Shown here one piece after another: positions 53,331-63,041 of a stretch of DNA of 64,000 nucleotides. Under the pieces are notes generated by a model. It saw only the letters and a program-made list of their open reading frames with translations. It searched no databases and had not been told where the DNA came from. The DNA lies in assembly GCA_039929265.1 (NCBI GenBank), contig JBDSRN010000067.1:1-64000 (forward strand). The letters are read 5' to 3'. Numbering within the stretch: the stretch's first letter is position 1; the number at the start of each line of letters is the position of its first letter. The translations under genes and the position numbers were made by a program. The DNA comes from ZC4RG30 sp039929265 (GTDB lineage Bacteria > Pseudomonadota > Gammaproteobacteria > Steroidobacterales > Steroidobacteraceae).

Positions 53331-54169
53331 CGCCGCATGCTGAAGCGCCGAGCGCCACTGATTACATCGTCCATCACCTGACCAATCTTCGTCACGGTGA
53401 GGGCTTCATGGCCCTGCATCTGGACAGCCTGTTCTTTTCCGTGGCATTGGCCGTCGTGTTCGGCGGCTCGTTTTATCTTGCTGCGCGCAAGGCGACATCT
53501 GGCGTGCCCGGCAAATTCCAGAATTTCGTCGAGCTGGTGGTCGAGTTCGTGGACACGCAGGTGCGCGATTCCTTCCACGGCAACAGCAAGCTCATCGCTC
53601 CTTTGGCGTTGACGATCTTCTGCTGGGTGTTCCTGTTCAATGCGATGGACGTGGTTCCGGTGGACCTGTTCCCCACGCTCGCCGCCGGCGCCGGCATCCC
53701 TTACATGAAGGTGGTGCCCAGCACCGACCTCAACGTCACTTTCGGCATGTCGCTGACGGTGTTTTTCCTGGTGATTTTCTACAGCATCAAGATGAAGGGG
53801 ATCGGCGGCTTCATCGCCGAGCTCACGCTGCAGCCGTTCAGCAGCAGCAACAAGCTGGTTCAGGCCGTACTGATTCCCATCAACCTGCTGCTGGAGCTCA
53901 TCACGCTGTTCGCGCGCCCGGTGTCACTGGCGCTGCGCCTGTACGGCAACCTGTATGCCGGCGAGATGATCTTCCTGCTCATCGCCCTGTTCACGCTGTC
54001 GATCGGGTTCGACCACTTCCTCAGCGTGGGCGGCATCGTGGGCACGTTCGCGCACGTGGTACTCGGCCTGCTGTGGGCCATCTTCCACATTCTCATCATC
54101 ACGCTGCAGGCGTTCATTTTCATGGTGCTGACGATCGTGTACCTGAGCATGGCGCACGAACATCACTGA
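53327..54169 (+). CDS. atpB: ATP synthase F0 subunit a
   Basis: A 280-residue proton-channel subunit. The essential Arg lies in SLALRLYGNLYAGEMIF. Other conserved parts are NAMDVVPVDLFP, KMKGIGGFIAEL and the last helices with HVVLGLLWAIFHILIITLQAFIFMVLTIVYL. It works with the c-ring in the inner membrane. Length near E. coli (271). Start overlaps the atpI stop by 4 bases. Confidence 0.98.
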   Translation: MTPHAEAPSATDYIVHHLTNLRHGEGFMALHLDSLFFSVALAVVFGGSFYLAARKATSGVPGKFQNFVELVVEFVDTQVRDSFHGNSKLIAPLALTIFCWVFLFNAMDVVPVDLFPTLAAGAGIPYMKVVPSTDLNVTFGMSLTVFFLVIFYSIKMKGIGGFIAELTLQPFSSSNKLVQAVLIPINLLLELITLFARPVSLALRLYGNLYAGEMIFLLIALFTLSIGFDHFLSVGGIVGTFAHVVLGLLWAIFHILIITLQAFIFMVLTIVYLSMAHEHH

Positions 54170-54218
54170 TTTGGCTTTTTCCGTTTAATTTCGATTCGAC
54201 GTTTTTTCTGGAGGTCAC

Positions 54219-54494
54219 ATGGAAAACATTGCACACATTCAAGGTCTGACTGCGCTGGCTGTCGGCATCATCTTCGGCATGGGCGCGCTCGGTACCGCCA
54301 TCGGCTTCGGCCTGCTGGGCGGCAAGTTCCTGGAAGGCGCCGCACGCCAGCCGGAACTCACGCCCGCGCTGCAGGTGAAGATGTTCATCGTCGCCGGCCT
54401 GCTCGACGCGGTCGCGATGATCGGTATCGGCTTCGCGCTGTTCTTCACGTTCGCGAATCCGTTCCTGGCGCCCCTCACGACGGCGGCTCCCTGA
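54219..54494 (+). CDS. atpE: ATP synthase F0 subunit c
   Basis: A 91-residue hairpin of two membrane helices. The proton-binding Asp is in GLLDAVAMIGIG, matching Asp61 of E. coli; the polar loop is ARQPEL. GlyxxxGly-type packing residues (GMGALGTAIGFGLLGG) line helix 1. A near-consensus Shine-Dalgarno (GGAGG) precedes the ATG in an AT-rich 49-base gap after atpB, in keeping with the high synthesis rate required for subunit c. Confidence 0.98.
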   Translation: MENIAHIQGLTALAVGIIFGMGALGTAIGFGLLGGKFLEGAARQPELTPALQVKMFIVAGLLDAVAMIGIGFALFFTFANPFLAPLTTAAP

Positions 54495-54522
54495 TCTCAT
54501 CCGGCACCGCGAGGGCTAGCGC

Positions 54523-54993
54523 GTGAATATCAATCTCACACTTGTCGTCCAGATGATCGTGTTCGCACTGCTCACCTGGTTCACGATGAAGTTCGTGTGG
54601 CCGATCATTCTCGGTGCCATGGAAGAGCGGTCGAAGAAGATCGCTGCGGGTCTTGCTGCAGCCGAGAAGGGCCAGCAGGATTTCGCCCAGGCGCATGCCA
54701 AGGCCGACGTCGCGATCAAGGAAGCGCGTGATCGCGCCAACGAGATCGTCGATCAGGCCAACCGCCGCGCAAACGAGATGATCGAGGCGGCGAAGGTGCA
54801 GGCGGTGAAGGAAGGCGAGCGGCTCCTGGCTTCGGCCAAGGGCCAGATCGACCTCGCCACCACCAAGGCACGCGAAGAGCTGCGCAAGGAAGTCGCGCGA
54901 CTCACCGTCGCCTCGGCCTCCAAGGTGCTGGGTCGCGAGATCGATGCGAACGCGCACGCGGACATCATCGGCAAGCTGGCTTCGGATATCTGA
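54523..54993 (+). CDS. atpF: ATP synthase F0 subunit b
   Basis: A 156-residue peripheral stalk subunit: one N-terminal membrane helix (NLTLVVQMIVFALLTWFTMKFVWPII) followed by a long charged coiled coil. Length equals E. coli b (156). It starts with GTG 54523 (MNINLTL) and ends in a one-base overlap with atpH (TGATG). Single b gene, so a homodimer is expected rather than the b/b' pair of photosynthetic bacteria. Confidence 0.97.
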   Translation: MNINLTLVVQMIVFALLTWFTMKFVWPIILGAMEERSKKIAAGLAAAEKGQQDFAQAHAKADVAIKEARDRANEIVDQANRRANEMIEAAKVQAVKEGERLLASAKGQIDLATTKAREELRKEVARLTVASASKVLGREIDANAHADIIGKLASDI

Positions 54994-55529
54994 TGGCAGA
55001 CCGGATCACAATCGCGCGACCGTATGCCAAGGCGGCATTCGCTGCGGCGAAGGTGGCCGGGCGTCTGGGCGAATGGTCGGCAGCGCTCGAGCGTGCGGCG
55101 ATTGCCGTGGGCGATGCGCGGGTCAGCGGGCTCATCGGCTCGCCCAAGGTCACGCCAACTCAGCTCGCCGATCTGCTCATCGAGCTGTCGGGCGCAAGCA
55201 TTGATGATTCCGGTCGCAATTTCATCAGGACGCTGGCGGACAACCGCCGTCTCGGACACCTCCCCGAGATCGCGCTGTTGTTCGGCAGGTTGAAGGATGA
55301 AGCCGAAGGCACTGTCGATGTCACTGTCACCTCCGCTGCGCCGCTGGCGCAGGCGGAGCAGGACAAGCTCGCCGATGCGCTCGCGAAGCGCTTCGGCCGC
55401 AAGGTGCGCGTGCACGCAAACGTCGATGCGCAGCTCATGGGAGGCGCAGTGGTGCGCGCCGGTGATCTGGTCATCGACGGCTCAGTCAAATCGAGACTCG
55501 AACGCCTGGCGTACGAGCTGACCGCTTAA
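54993..55529 (+). CDS. atpH: ATP synthase F1 subunit delta
   Basis: A 178-residue subunit that joins the stalk to the F1 head. N-terminal ARPYAKAAFAAAK and C-terminal DLVIDGSVKSRLERLAYEL are the family landmarks. Length is normal (177 in E. coli). It overlaps atpF by one base, and is followed after 20 bases by atpA. Confidence 0.97.
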   Translation: MADRITIARPYAKAAFAAAKVAGRLGEWSAALERAAIAVGDARVSGLIGSPKVTPTQLADLLIELSGASIDDSGRNFIRTLADNRRLGHLPEIALLFGRLKDEAEGTVDVTVTSAAPLAQAEQDKLADALAKRFGRKVRVHANVDAQLMGGAVVRAGDLVIDGSVKSRLERLAYELTA

Positions 55530-55549
55530 AGTTTTACGAGGACGAGAAC

Positions 55550-57088
55550 ATGTCCATCAAGGCATCGGAAATCAGCGATCTCATCGGCCAGCGAATTGCA
55601 AAATTCGAAGGGGCTACCGAGGCGCGCAACGTCGGCACGGTCGTGTCGGTCATGGATGGCATCTGCCGCATCCATGGCCTGGCCGATGCGCGCTACGGCG
55701 AAATGCTCGAGTTCAACGGCAACCTGTTCGGTCTCGCGCTGAATCTGGAGCAGGACTCGGTCGGTTGCGTGGTGCTCGGCGACTACAAGGGCATTTCCGA
55801 AGGCGACACGGTGAAGACCACCGGCCGCATCCTCGAAGTGCCTGTGGGCCCTGAGCTGCTCGGCCGCGTGGTCGATGCGCTGGGTAACCCGATCGACGGC
55901 AAGGGCCCGATCAACGCGAAGCTCACGGCGCCGATCGAGCGCGTCGCCCCTGGCGTGATCTATCGCAAGAGCGTTTCGCAGCCGGTGCAGACGGGCTACA
56001 AGGCCGTCGACTCGATGGTGCCGATTGGTCGCGGCCAGCGCGAGCTGATCATCGGCGATCGCCAGACTGGCAAGACCGCGATGGCCATCGACGCGATCAT
56101 CAACCAGAAGTCCTCCGGCATTAAGTGCGTGTACGTCGCCATCGGTCAGAAGCAGTCGACGATTGCCAACGTGGTGCGCAAGCTCGAAGAGCACGATGCG
56201 CTGAAGCACACGATCGTCGTTGCGGCTTCCGCCTCCACTCCCGCAGCGCTGCAGTACATCAGCGCGTACTCCGGCGTGACGATGGGCGAGTACTTCATGG
56301 ACAACGGCATGGACGCGTTGATCGTGTACGACGATCTGTCCAAACAGGCCGTTGCCTATCGCCAGATTTCGTTGCTGTTGCGCCGCCCGCCGGGTCGCGA
56401 GGCGTATCCCGGCGACGTGTTCTATCTCCACAGCCGTCTGCTCGAGCGCAGCGCGCGCGTGAACGAAGAGTACGTCGAGATGGTGACCAAGGGTGCCGTC
56501 AAAGGCAAGACGGGGTCGCTCACGGGTCTGCCGATCATCGAGACGCAGGCCGGTGATGTGACCGCGTTCGTTCCGACGAATGTCATCTCGATCACCGACG
56601 GCCAGATCTTCGTGGAATCGGATCTGTTCAACGCCGGCATCCGTCCCGCGATGAACGCCGGCATCTCGGTATCGCGTGTCGGTGGCGCCGCACAGACCGA
56701 CATCATCAAGCGTCTGGGCGGCGGCATTCGTCTGGCCCTCGCGCAGTATCGTGAGCTCGCCGCATTCTCGCAGTTCGCTTCGGACCTCGACGAGTCGACC
56801 CGCAAGCAGCTGGAGCGAGGCCAGCGCACCACCGAGCTGATGAAGCAGAAGCAGTTCGCGCCGATGTCTGTTGCGGAAATGGCGCTGTCGATTTACGCGG
56901 TGAACAGCGGTTATCTCGACAAGGTCGAGCTCACGAAGGTCGTCGCGTGGGAAGCCGGCATGCAGGCGTTCGCGAAATCCAAATACAAGGCCGATATCGA
57001 TGCGATCAACGCGGAGCCCGTGCTGAAAAAGTTCGAGGCGACGCTGAAGAAGATCATCGAAGACTTCGGCGCGACGGGCAGCTACTAA
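55550..57088 (+). CDS. atpA: ATP synthase F1 subunit alpha
   Basis: A 512-residue regulatory nucleotide-binding subunit. Walker A is GDRQTGKTAMAID, with the ATP synthase signature PAMNAGISVSRVGGAAQ near the C-terminal third and the DELSE-like loop replaced by YDDLSKQAVAYRQISLLLRRPPGREAYPGD. Starts MSIKASEISDLI, nearly as in enteric alpha. Length 513 in E. coli. A 522-codon open frame on the opposite strand is a shadow. Confidence 0.99.
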   Translation: MSIKASEISDLIGQRIAKFEGATEARNVGTVVSVMDGICRIHGLADARYGEMLEFNGNLFGLALNLEQDSVGCVVLGDYKGISEGDTVKTTGRILEVPVGPELLGRVVDALGNPIDGKGPINAKLTAPIERVAPGVIYRKSVSQPVQTGYKAVDSMVPIGRGQRELIIGDRQTGKTAMAIDAIINQKSSGIKCVYVAIGQKQSTIANVVRKLEEHDALKHTIVVAASASTPAALQYISAYSGVTMGEYFMDNGMDALIVYDDLSKQAVAYRQISLLLRRPPGREAYPGDVFYLHSRLLERSARVNEEYVEMVTKGAVKGKTGSLTGLPIIETQAGDVTAFVPTNVISITDGQIFVESDLFNAGIRPAMNAGISVSRVGGAAQTDIIKRLGGGIRLALAQYRELAAFSQFASDLDESTRKQLERGQRTTELMKQKQFAPMSVAEMALSIYAVNSGYLDKVELTKVVAWEAGMQAFAKSKYKADIDAINAEPVLKKFEATLKKIIEDFGATGSY

Positions 57089-57156
57089 GCTCAAGAGCTC
57101 GCATAAATGGTCACAGTTGCCAGCGTCGACATGAACACCAGGATCACCAGCTAGTC

Positions 57157-58017
57157 ATGCCGGGTACAAAGGAAATCCGCACCAAGATCGTGAGTGTCAA
57201 AAGCACTCAGAAGATCACCAAGGCCATGCAGATGGTCGCGACGAGCAAGATGCGTCGCGCCCAGGAACGCATGAAGCTGGCGCGGCCCTATGCCGACAAG
57301 ATCCGCAGCGTGATCGGGCATCTGTCGCAGGCCAACCCGGATTACCGGCATCCGTTCCTGATCGAGCGCGAGACGAAGAACGTTGGCGTCATCGTGATTT
57401 CGACGGATCGTGGTCTGGCCGGCGGTTTGAATGCGAACCTGTTCAAGCAGACGCTGCTGCTGCTGAAAGAGTGGCAGGGCAAGGGCGCGACGATCAGTCT
57501 CGCGCTCATCGGCAGCAAGGGTTCGGCGTTCTTCCGCCGCCTGGGTCTGCCGATTCTCGCGAGCGTCTCCGGCATGGGTGATCGCCCGCACGTGTCCGAG
57601 CTCATCGGCAGCGTCAAGGTGATGCTCGATGCGTACAAGGACGGCAAGATCGATCGCCTGTTTCTCGTGAACGCGAAGTTCGTGAACACGATGACGCAGA
57701 AGCCGAACGTCGAGCAGTTGCTCCCGGTCGAGGCAGTGGATGTCGCCGACCTGCAGGAGCACTGGGACTACATTTACGAGCCGGACGCGAGCGAAATTCT
57801 CGACGGCCTGCTCATGCGCTACATCGAATCGCAGGTGTATCGCGGCGCGGTGGAAAACGTCGCATCGGAAATGGCTGCGCGCATGGTCGCGATGAAGGCC
57901 GCGACGGACAACGCCGGCAAGCTCATCGGCGATCTGCAGCTGGTCTACAACAAGGCGCGGCAGGCCGCGATCACCAAGGAGCTCGCCGAGATCGTCGGTG
58001 GAGCGGCTGCGGTTTAA
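57157..58017 (+). CDS. atpG: ATP synthase F1 subunit gamma
   Basis: A 286-residue rotor shaft. The N-terminal helix KEIRTKIVSVKSTQKITKAMQMVATSKMRRAQ and the C-terminal helix with ENVASEMAARMVAMKAATDNAG are diagnostic. ATG 57157 follows a 68-base gap after atpA, the longest inside the F1 part. The open frame upstream to 56947 is a shadow of atpA. Length equals E. coli gamma (287). Confidence 0.98.
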   Translation: MPGTKEIRTKIVSVKSTQKITKAMQMVATSKMRRAQERMKLARPYADKIRSVIGHLSQANPDYRHPFLIERETKNVGVIVISTDRGLAGGLNANLFKQTLLLLKEWQGKGATISLALIGSKGSAFFRRLGLPILASVSGMGDRPHVSELIGSVKVMLDAYKDGKIDRLFLVNAKFVNTMTQKPNVEQLLPVEAVDVADLQEHWDYIYEPDASEILDGLLMRYIESQVYRGAVENVASEMAARMVAMKAATDNAGKLIGDLQLVYNKARQAAITKELAEIVGGAAAV

Positions 58018-58039
58018 AAGAATTCTCGAGGAACTAAGC

Positions 58040-59461
<1,422 letters not shown>

Positions 59462-59470
59462 GGGCGGAAC

Positions 59471-59902
59471 ATGGCCGAAACCAGGCACACCATTCACGTC
59501 GACATCGTCAGCGCCGAGGGCGAGATCTTCTCCGGCGAGGCGACGATGGTGTTCGTGCCGGCGAAAGAGGGTGAACTCGGGATCGCGCCGCGCCACGCTC
59601 CGCTGCTGTCCCTGGTGAAGGCCGGTGAAGTGCGCGTGCGGACGGTCGAAGGCGAAGAGTTGTCGTTCTACGTGGGCGGCGGGGCGCTGGAAGTGCAGCC
59701 GAAGAAAGTGACGATCCTCGCGGATACCGCAGCGCGCGCGAGGGATCTGGACGAGGCATCGGCAATGGCCGCCAAGCAGCGCGCCGAGGAAATGCTCAGG
59801 GGCAATATCGACAAGATGCAGCAGGCCGAAGCGCTGGCCGAGCTGTCACGCGTTGCTGCGCAGTTGAGGATGCTCGAGCGGCTGCGCAAGGGTCGCGGCT
59901 GA
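59471..59902 (+). CDS. atpC: ATP synthase F1 subunit epsilon
   Basis: A 143-residue rotor and inhibitory subunit: N-terminal beta-sandwich (HVDIVSAEGEIFSGEA, ELGIAPRHAPLL, YVGGGALEVQPKKVTILADTA) and a two-helix C-terminal domain (about 90-140). It closes the atp operon atpIBEFHAGDC. Its stop abuts that of the convergent small gene at 59903, and no intrinsic terminator is visible. Confidence 0.97.
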   Translation: MAETRHTIHVDIVSAEGEIFSGEATMVFVPAKEGELGIAPRHAPLLSLVKAGEVRVRTVEGEELSFYVGGGALEVQPKKVTILADTAARARDLDEASAMAAKQRAEEMLRGNIDKMQQAEALAELSRVAAQLRMLERLRKGRG

Positions 59903-60076
59903 TCAGGTCGGGGGATCTTTCACGCGGGTGCGGGACACCGCCATCATGACGCCGATCCCTGCGACCACCAGGCACGTGATGAGAATGTACGGGGACGAAA
60001 CGCCAGCGATCACCAGTCCCCACGCAATGCCACCAATGAGCAGTGCGAGACCAACGAGATACAATGCGAATGACAT
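59903..60076 (-). CDS. Small two-helix membrane protein
   Basis: A 57-residue protein with two hydrophobic helices (ALYLVGLALLIGGIAWGLVIA and ILITCLVVAGIGVMMAV) and a basic/acidic tail SRTRVKDPP. ATG 60076 is preceded by GGAG about eight bases upstream. Similar small proteins of the form two helices plus a TRxKDP tail occur in Xanthomonadales-like genomes, from memory; no function is known. A longer start at 60109 adds 11 residues before the helix. Confidence 0.7.
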   Translation of the reverse strand: MSFALYLVGLALLIGGIAWGLVIAGVSSPYILITCLVVAGIGVMMAVSRTRVKDPPT

Positions 60077-60271
60077 GGCGAATTCTCCAGTTCCCTGTGT
60101 CTGTTTCACTGCAACTATAACAACCCGTCAGCGGTCCAGGATCAGCCGTACACCCGGCACGACGTAGGCCGACTCCGATAACCGGACTGAGCCTGGAGTA
60201 GCACAGCGATTCGACTGGCTCGTCACATCGCGCAGCACGATGCTTCGCGCATCTGCTGACGACGTGGTCGA

Positions 60272-61498
60272 CTAGGCGGCTGAGTAAACCGCGTAGCGGT
60301 TTCTGCCAGAAGCCTTCGCTTCGTAGAGCGCATGGTCTGCACGGTGATACAGCAGATCGAATCCCCCCTCGGTGGCACGCGCCACTCCCACGCCCACCGT
60401 GACTTCGAACGGTGACGAGCTGCCGCGACTTTCCTCACGCACGGCGCCAAGCAGTTGCGCGGCGATCCGTTCCGCAGCATCGATCTCGCAGTCCGGCAGG
60501 AACACGAGAAACTCGTCGCCGCCGAGCCGTGCGGTCACATCGCCATCGCGCAGGCCGCTGCGCAATACGCCCGCAAGGCGCCGGATCACGGCATCGCCCT
60601 CTGCGTGGCCACGCGTATCGTTGATGGTCTTGAACAGATCGATGTCGACGAGCAGGCAAGCGTGCGTCCGAGTGTCCGCGTCCGATGTGCTGTTGGAAAC
60701 GGCGGCGAGGATCGCTGCATTGGCGCCGCGCCGATTGAGCAGGCCCGTGAGCGAATCCCGCATCGCTGACTCGTAGTGCAGCAGGAGTTCCGCCTGTTGG
60801 TTGGCATGATGGCGCGCGTACACCACGCCCAGCACCAGTGACAGCAGCAGCGCACCCGCGATGCTCGCGGCTTCGATGTGACGGAACCGGCTTTCTTCCG
60901 CGATTTCATAATCAGTCGTGAAGTCGACTCCCACGAACCCCGCGACCTTGCCATTGCTGTCGAGTATCGGTGCATGCCCGGTCATGAAGCTGCCGTAGTC
61001 ATCCATCTGGAACTGTGGGTTGACGAACGTCCGACCCTCGGCAAGCTCGTCCAGCCAGTTGCTCGCGTATTCCTGACGCAAGGTGAATGGCTCGAGATAC
61101 TGCGAGGGGCGTAACGCGCGTTCGCTTGCAAAGGCGGAATCCTGGGCGGTATCCAGCACGAAGAACGGCTGACTATCGCGAACGCCCATCGTGTACAGAT
61201 ACTTCGCAGCCGGCCAGGCGCGGTGCAGCTTGAGCAGCGGCGCTAGCGCCGCTGCGCGCAGCTCAGGAGGCGCGGGCGGCTCCTCCACGAGACGGCGGTG
61301 CAGATCGCCATCGATGACGGAGGCTGCGAGGCGCGACACCTCCCCGACGCGTTCGCGCATTACTTCGAGCCTTGCGCTTCGGGACAAGGTCTGCGGAATG
61401 ACGACGATGGCCAGCATCACGATGGCTATCAGGGCCGTGCTGCCCAGAACGATGCGGTAATTCATGCGGACGCGAGCATAACCCGCGAGACGCTTCAT
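60272..61498 (-). CDS. Membrane-bound diguanylate cyclase with periplasmic PDC-like sensor
   Basis: A 408-residue protein: membrane helix (IVLGSTALIAIVMLAIVVI), periplasmic PDC/Cache-like domain (about 35-205, with YGSFMTGHAPILDSNGKVAGFVGVD), second helix (SIAGALLLSLVLGVVY), and a cytoplasmic GGDEF domain. The active site is intact (RLGGDEFLVFLP), and the inhibitory I-site RDGD sits five residues before it, so an active, product-inhibited c-di-GMP cyclase is expected. The ligand of the sensor is unknown. Start ATG 61498. Confidence 0.92.
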   Translation of the reverse strand: MKRLAGYARVRMNYRIVLGSTALIAIVMLAIVVIPQTLSRSARLEVMRERVGEVSRLAASVIDGDLHRRLVEEPPAPPELRAAALAPLLKLHRAWPAAKYLYTMGVRDSQPFFVLDTAQDSAFASERALRPSQYLEPFTLRQEYASNWLDELAEGRTFVNPQFQMDDYGSFMTGHAPILDSNGKVAGFVGVDFTTDYEIAEESRFRHIEAASIAGALLLSLVLGVVYARHHANQQAELLLHYESAMRDSLTGLLNRRGANAAILAAVSNSTSDADTRTHACLLVDIDLFKTINDTRGHAEGDAVIRRLAGVLRSGLRDGDVTARLGGDEFLVFLPDCEIDAAERIAAQLLGAVREESRGSSSPFEVTVGVGVARATEGGFDLLYHRADHALYEAKASGRNRYAVYSAA

Positions 61499-61896
61499 GT
61501 TGCAGCGGGAATCGCCGCGGTTGCTCGGGACGAGTGAGGCTTCCGCGACGGAACATCACGCAGATGAGGTTGCGAGCAGCAACGTCGTTGCGTAGCCATT
61601 CCATCCATCTGCTCAGGATGGTGTTTGCCATGAAACAGGATGGAGCGGCGCATCCATCGGACATATGGTCTTTCGGTACAGTAACTGTAATGCCGCACGC
61701 AGATTGACTCGCACATCTGATCGAGCAGGCGAGGCTTGTCCGCCACGATGCATGACACCACAGCTTCGTTTGTCGACTGCTCTCGGCATATACTCAGCAA
61801 ATAACGGGTCCGCGCAGGGGCAAGCAGCGTTTATGACCAGAACCACAAGATACGTCACGTCGTTTGACGGCCTACTTGATAGTTAGAGACGGCGGC
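61499..61896. other. Intergenic stretch without a firmly supported gene
   Basis: About 400 bases. Composition is less GC-rich than the neighbours. A TATACT box at 61789-61794 could be the -10 element for the gene at 61897, with only a weak -35 (TTCGTT, 18-base spacer). A 17-residue open frame starts at ATG 61833 and stops ten bases before that gene. Short open frames on both strands have no recognisable motif. Confidence 0.45.
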
Positions 61897-62238
61897 ATGG
61901 AACTGTTTGCGAAAAGCTTCCCGGTGCTTTGTGATGCCCTTGTGGCAGCATTGCTCAAGGAAGGGCGGGTTGATCTCGCGAATCAGTTCCCATCCGGTGA
62001 GGTCGGTCGAGTGACATTCGACGATTCAATTGGCGCCAGCTATGTCCATATTGGTCCCGGCGATATGCCTCATGGCGAAACGGTTACCTTGAACGGATTG
62101 CTGTCGGCTGATGTAGATGTCGATGCGTCGGGGAAACTCCAGGGTGTAGAGATTCTTTCAGCGCCGGAGCCGCTGAAAGGCGAGCTTCGGCGCCGTGCTG
62201 CCGTCTATCAAATCGTTCGAGCGGACGCGGAAAGATAA
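61897..62238 (+). CDS. DUF2283-like protein
   Basis: A 113-residue protein. The segment VTFDDSIGASYVHIG...SADVDVDASGKLQGVEILSA has the pattern of DUF2283, a small beta-domain of unknown function in which a D-x-D-x-x-G-x-x-x-G-I/V-E-I-L strand is typical. N-terminal 40 residues are helical. ATG 61897 is preferred; an in-frame TTG at 61864 would overlap the upstream short frame. Stand-alone gene; neighbours give no clue. Confidence 0.6.
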   Translation: MELFAKSFPVLCDALVAALLKEGRVDLANQFPSGEVGRVTFDDSIGASYVHIGPGDMPHGETVTLNGLLSADVDVDASGKLQGVEILSAPEPLKGELRRRAAVYQIVRADAER

Positions 62239-62332
62239 CATACAGAACGAAACGTGGAGCCCGCTGATATTCGCCGGCCTGCTGTGCGCGTTCGCCGGTT
62301 TCATCTTGTACGCGCGACGCGGTAAACAGTAA
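62195..62332 (+). CDS. Possible 45-residue small membrane protein
   Basis: A short frame starting at GTG 62195 inside the end of the preceding gene. It ends in a clear transmembrane segment and basic tail: WSPLIFAGLLCAFAGFILYARRGKQ, encoded at 62255-62329. The hydrophobic helix plus Arg/Lys tail resembles a tail-anchor or a C-terminal sorting-signal remnant. The first half overlaps another gene and the start is weak, so this may be the surviving 3' end of a larger lost gene. Confidence 0.3.
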   Translation: MLPSIKSFERTRKDNIQNETWSPLIFAGLLCAFAGFILYARRGKQ

Positions 62333-62519
62333 CTGCGCCTCGCGCTCTACAGTCGATCCGGCGCATTACCATCGCGGATACGGTAGCCTTACACGGCTGA
62401 TACGACGGAACATGAACATCTCGCCCGTCTTCGATACCATGGTTGCCGAAGGCTCGCTGCTCGATACCGGGAGCCCGACGCGTGCCGCAAGTTTGATCAA
62501 GTTTGCTCGAGGGCATCGC

Positions 62520-63041
62520 ATGACCAACCCGAAATTTGCAACATGGGCAGTGGCCTGCAGCAGCGCTGCATTGCTGGCGGCGGGGGGTTGCTCGAAGCAA
62601 CCGATACGAATCGAAGGCTTGAAGCAGGGGCTCGTGCGTAGCGACAAATCCGGCCAACCCGAGGTCTACGAGCAGACCAGCACGATCAAGCTCTTGCCCA
62701 ACGGTGAATGTGTCGCGAACACGGTCACGCAGCAGTGCACGTGGTTCGGTATCGAGTTCGATTACTCCGGCGCAAAAGCGGGTGCATCGCTCGATTGCAC
62801 GGCGCGATTGAGCGAGCCTTCGCAGGTGGTCACTCCTTCCAGGGGCAGCGCGAGACAGGCAACGGCGATTCAGTACAAGATTGCACTCCCAACGGTACAC
62901 GGGCACGTGCGTCACGCGAGCTATGCCGTGAACTCGGCGGATTCCGCGAAGCAGCAGATTGCGGTGTCGTGCACCTACGATGAGAAGCCCGTTTTGTACT
63001 ATGCGTTCAGTCTTGAACCAGTGAATGCCAACGGCGCTTAG
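62520..63041 (+). CDS. Predicted lipoprotein of unknown function
   Basis: A 173-residue protein with a lipoprotein signal (FATWAVACSSAALLAAGGC, lipobox Cys near residue 24). The mature part is beta-rich with several Cys (GECVANTVTQQC, LDCTARL, AVSCTY) that could form disulfides in the periplasm. ATG 62520 has GAGG about eight bases upstream; a start at 62412 would add a 36-residue segment before the signal. No family recognised. The end overlaps the next gene by 17 bases. Confidence 0.65.
   Translation: MTNPKFATWAVACSSAALLAAGGCSKQPIRIEGLKQGLVRSDKSGQPEVYEQTSTIKLLPNGECVANTVTQQCTWFGIEFDYSGAKAGASLDCTARLSEPSQVVTPSRGSARQATAIQYKIALPTVHGHVRHASYAVNSADSAKQQIAVSCTYDEKPVLYYAFSLEPVNANGA

Noticed and set aside
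55526..57094. 522-codon open frame on the minus strand opposite atpA
   Set aside because: High-GC DNA gives long antisense frames opposite real genes. The product is Arg/His/Asp-rich with no family motif, while atpA on the other strand is unambiguous.
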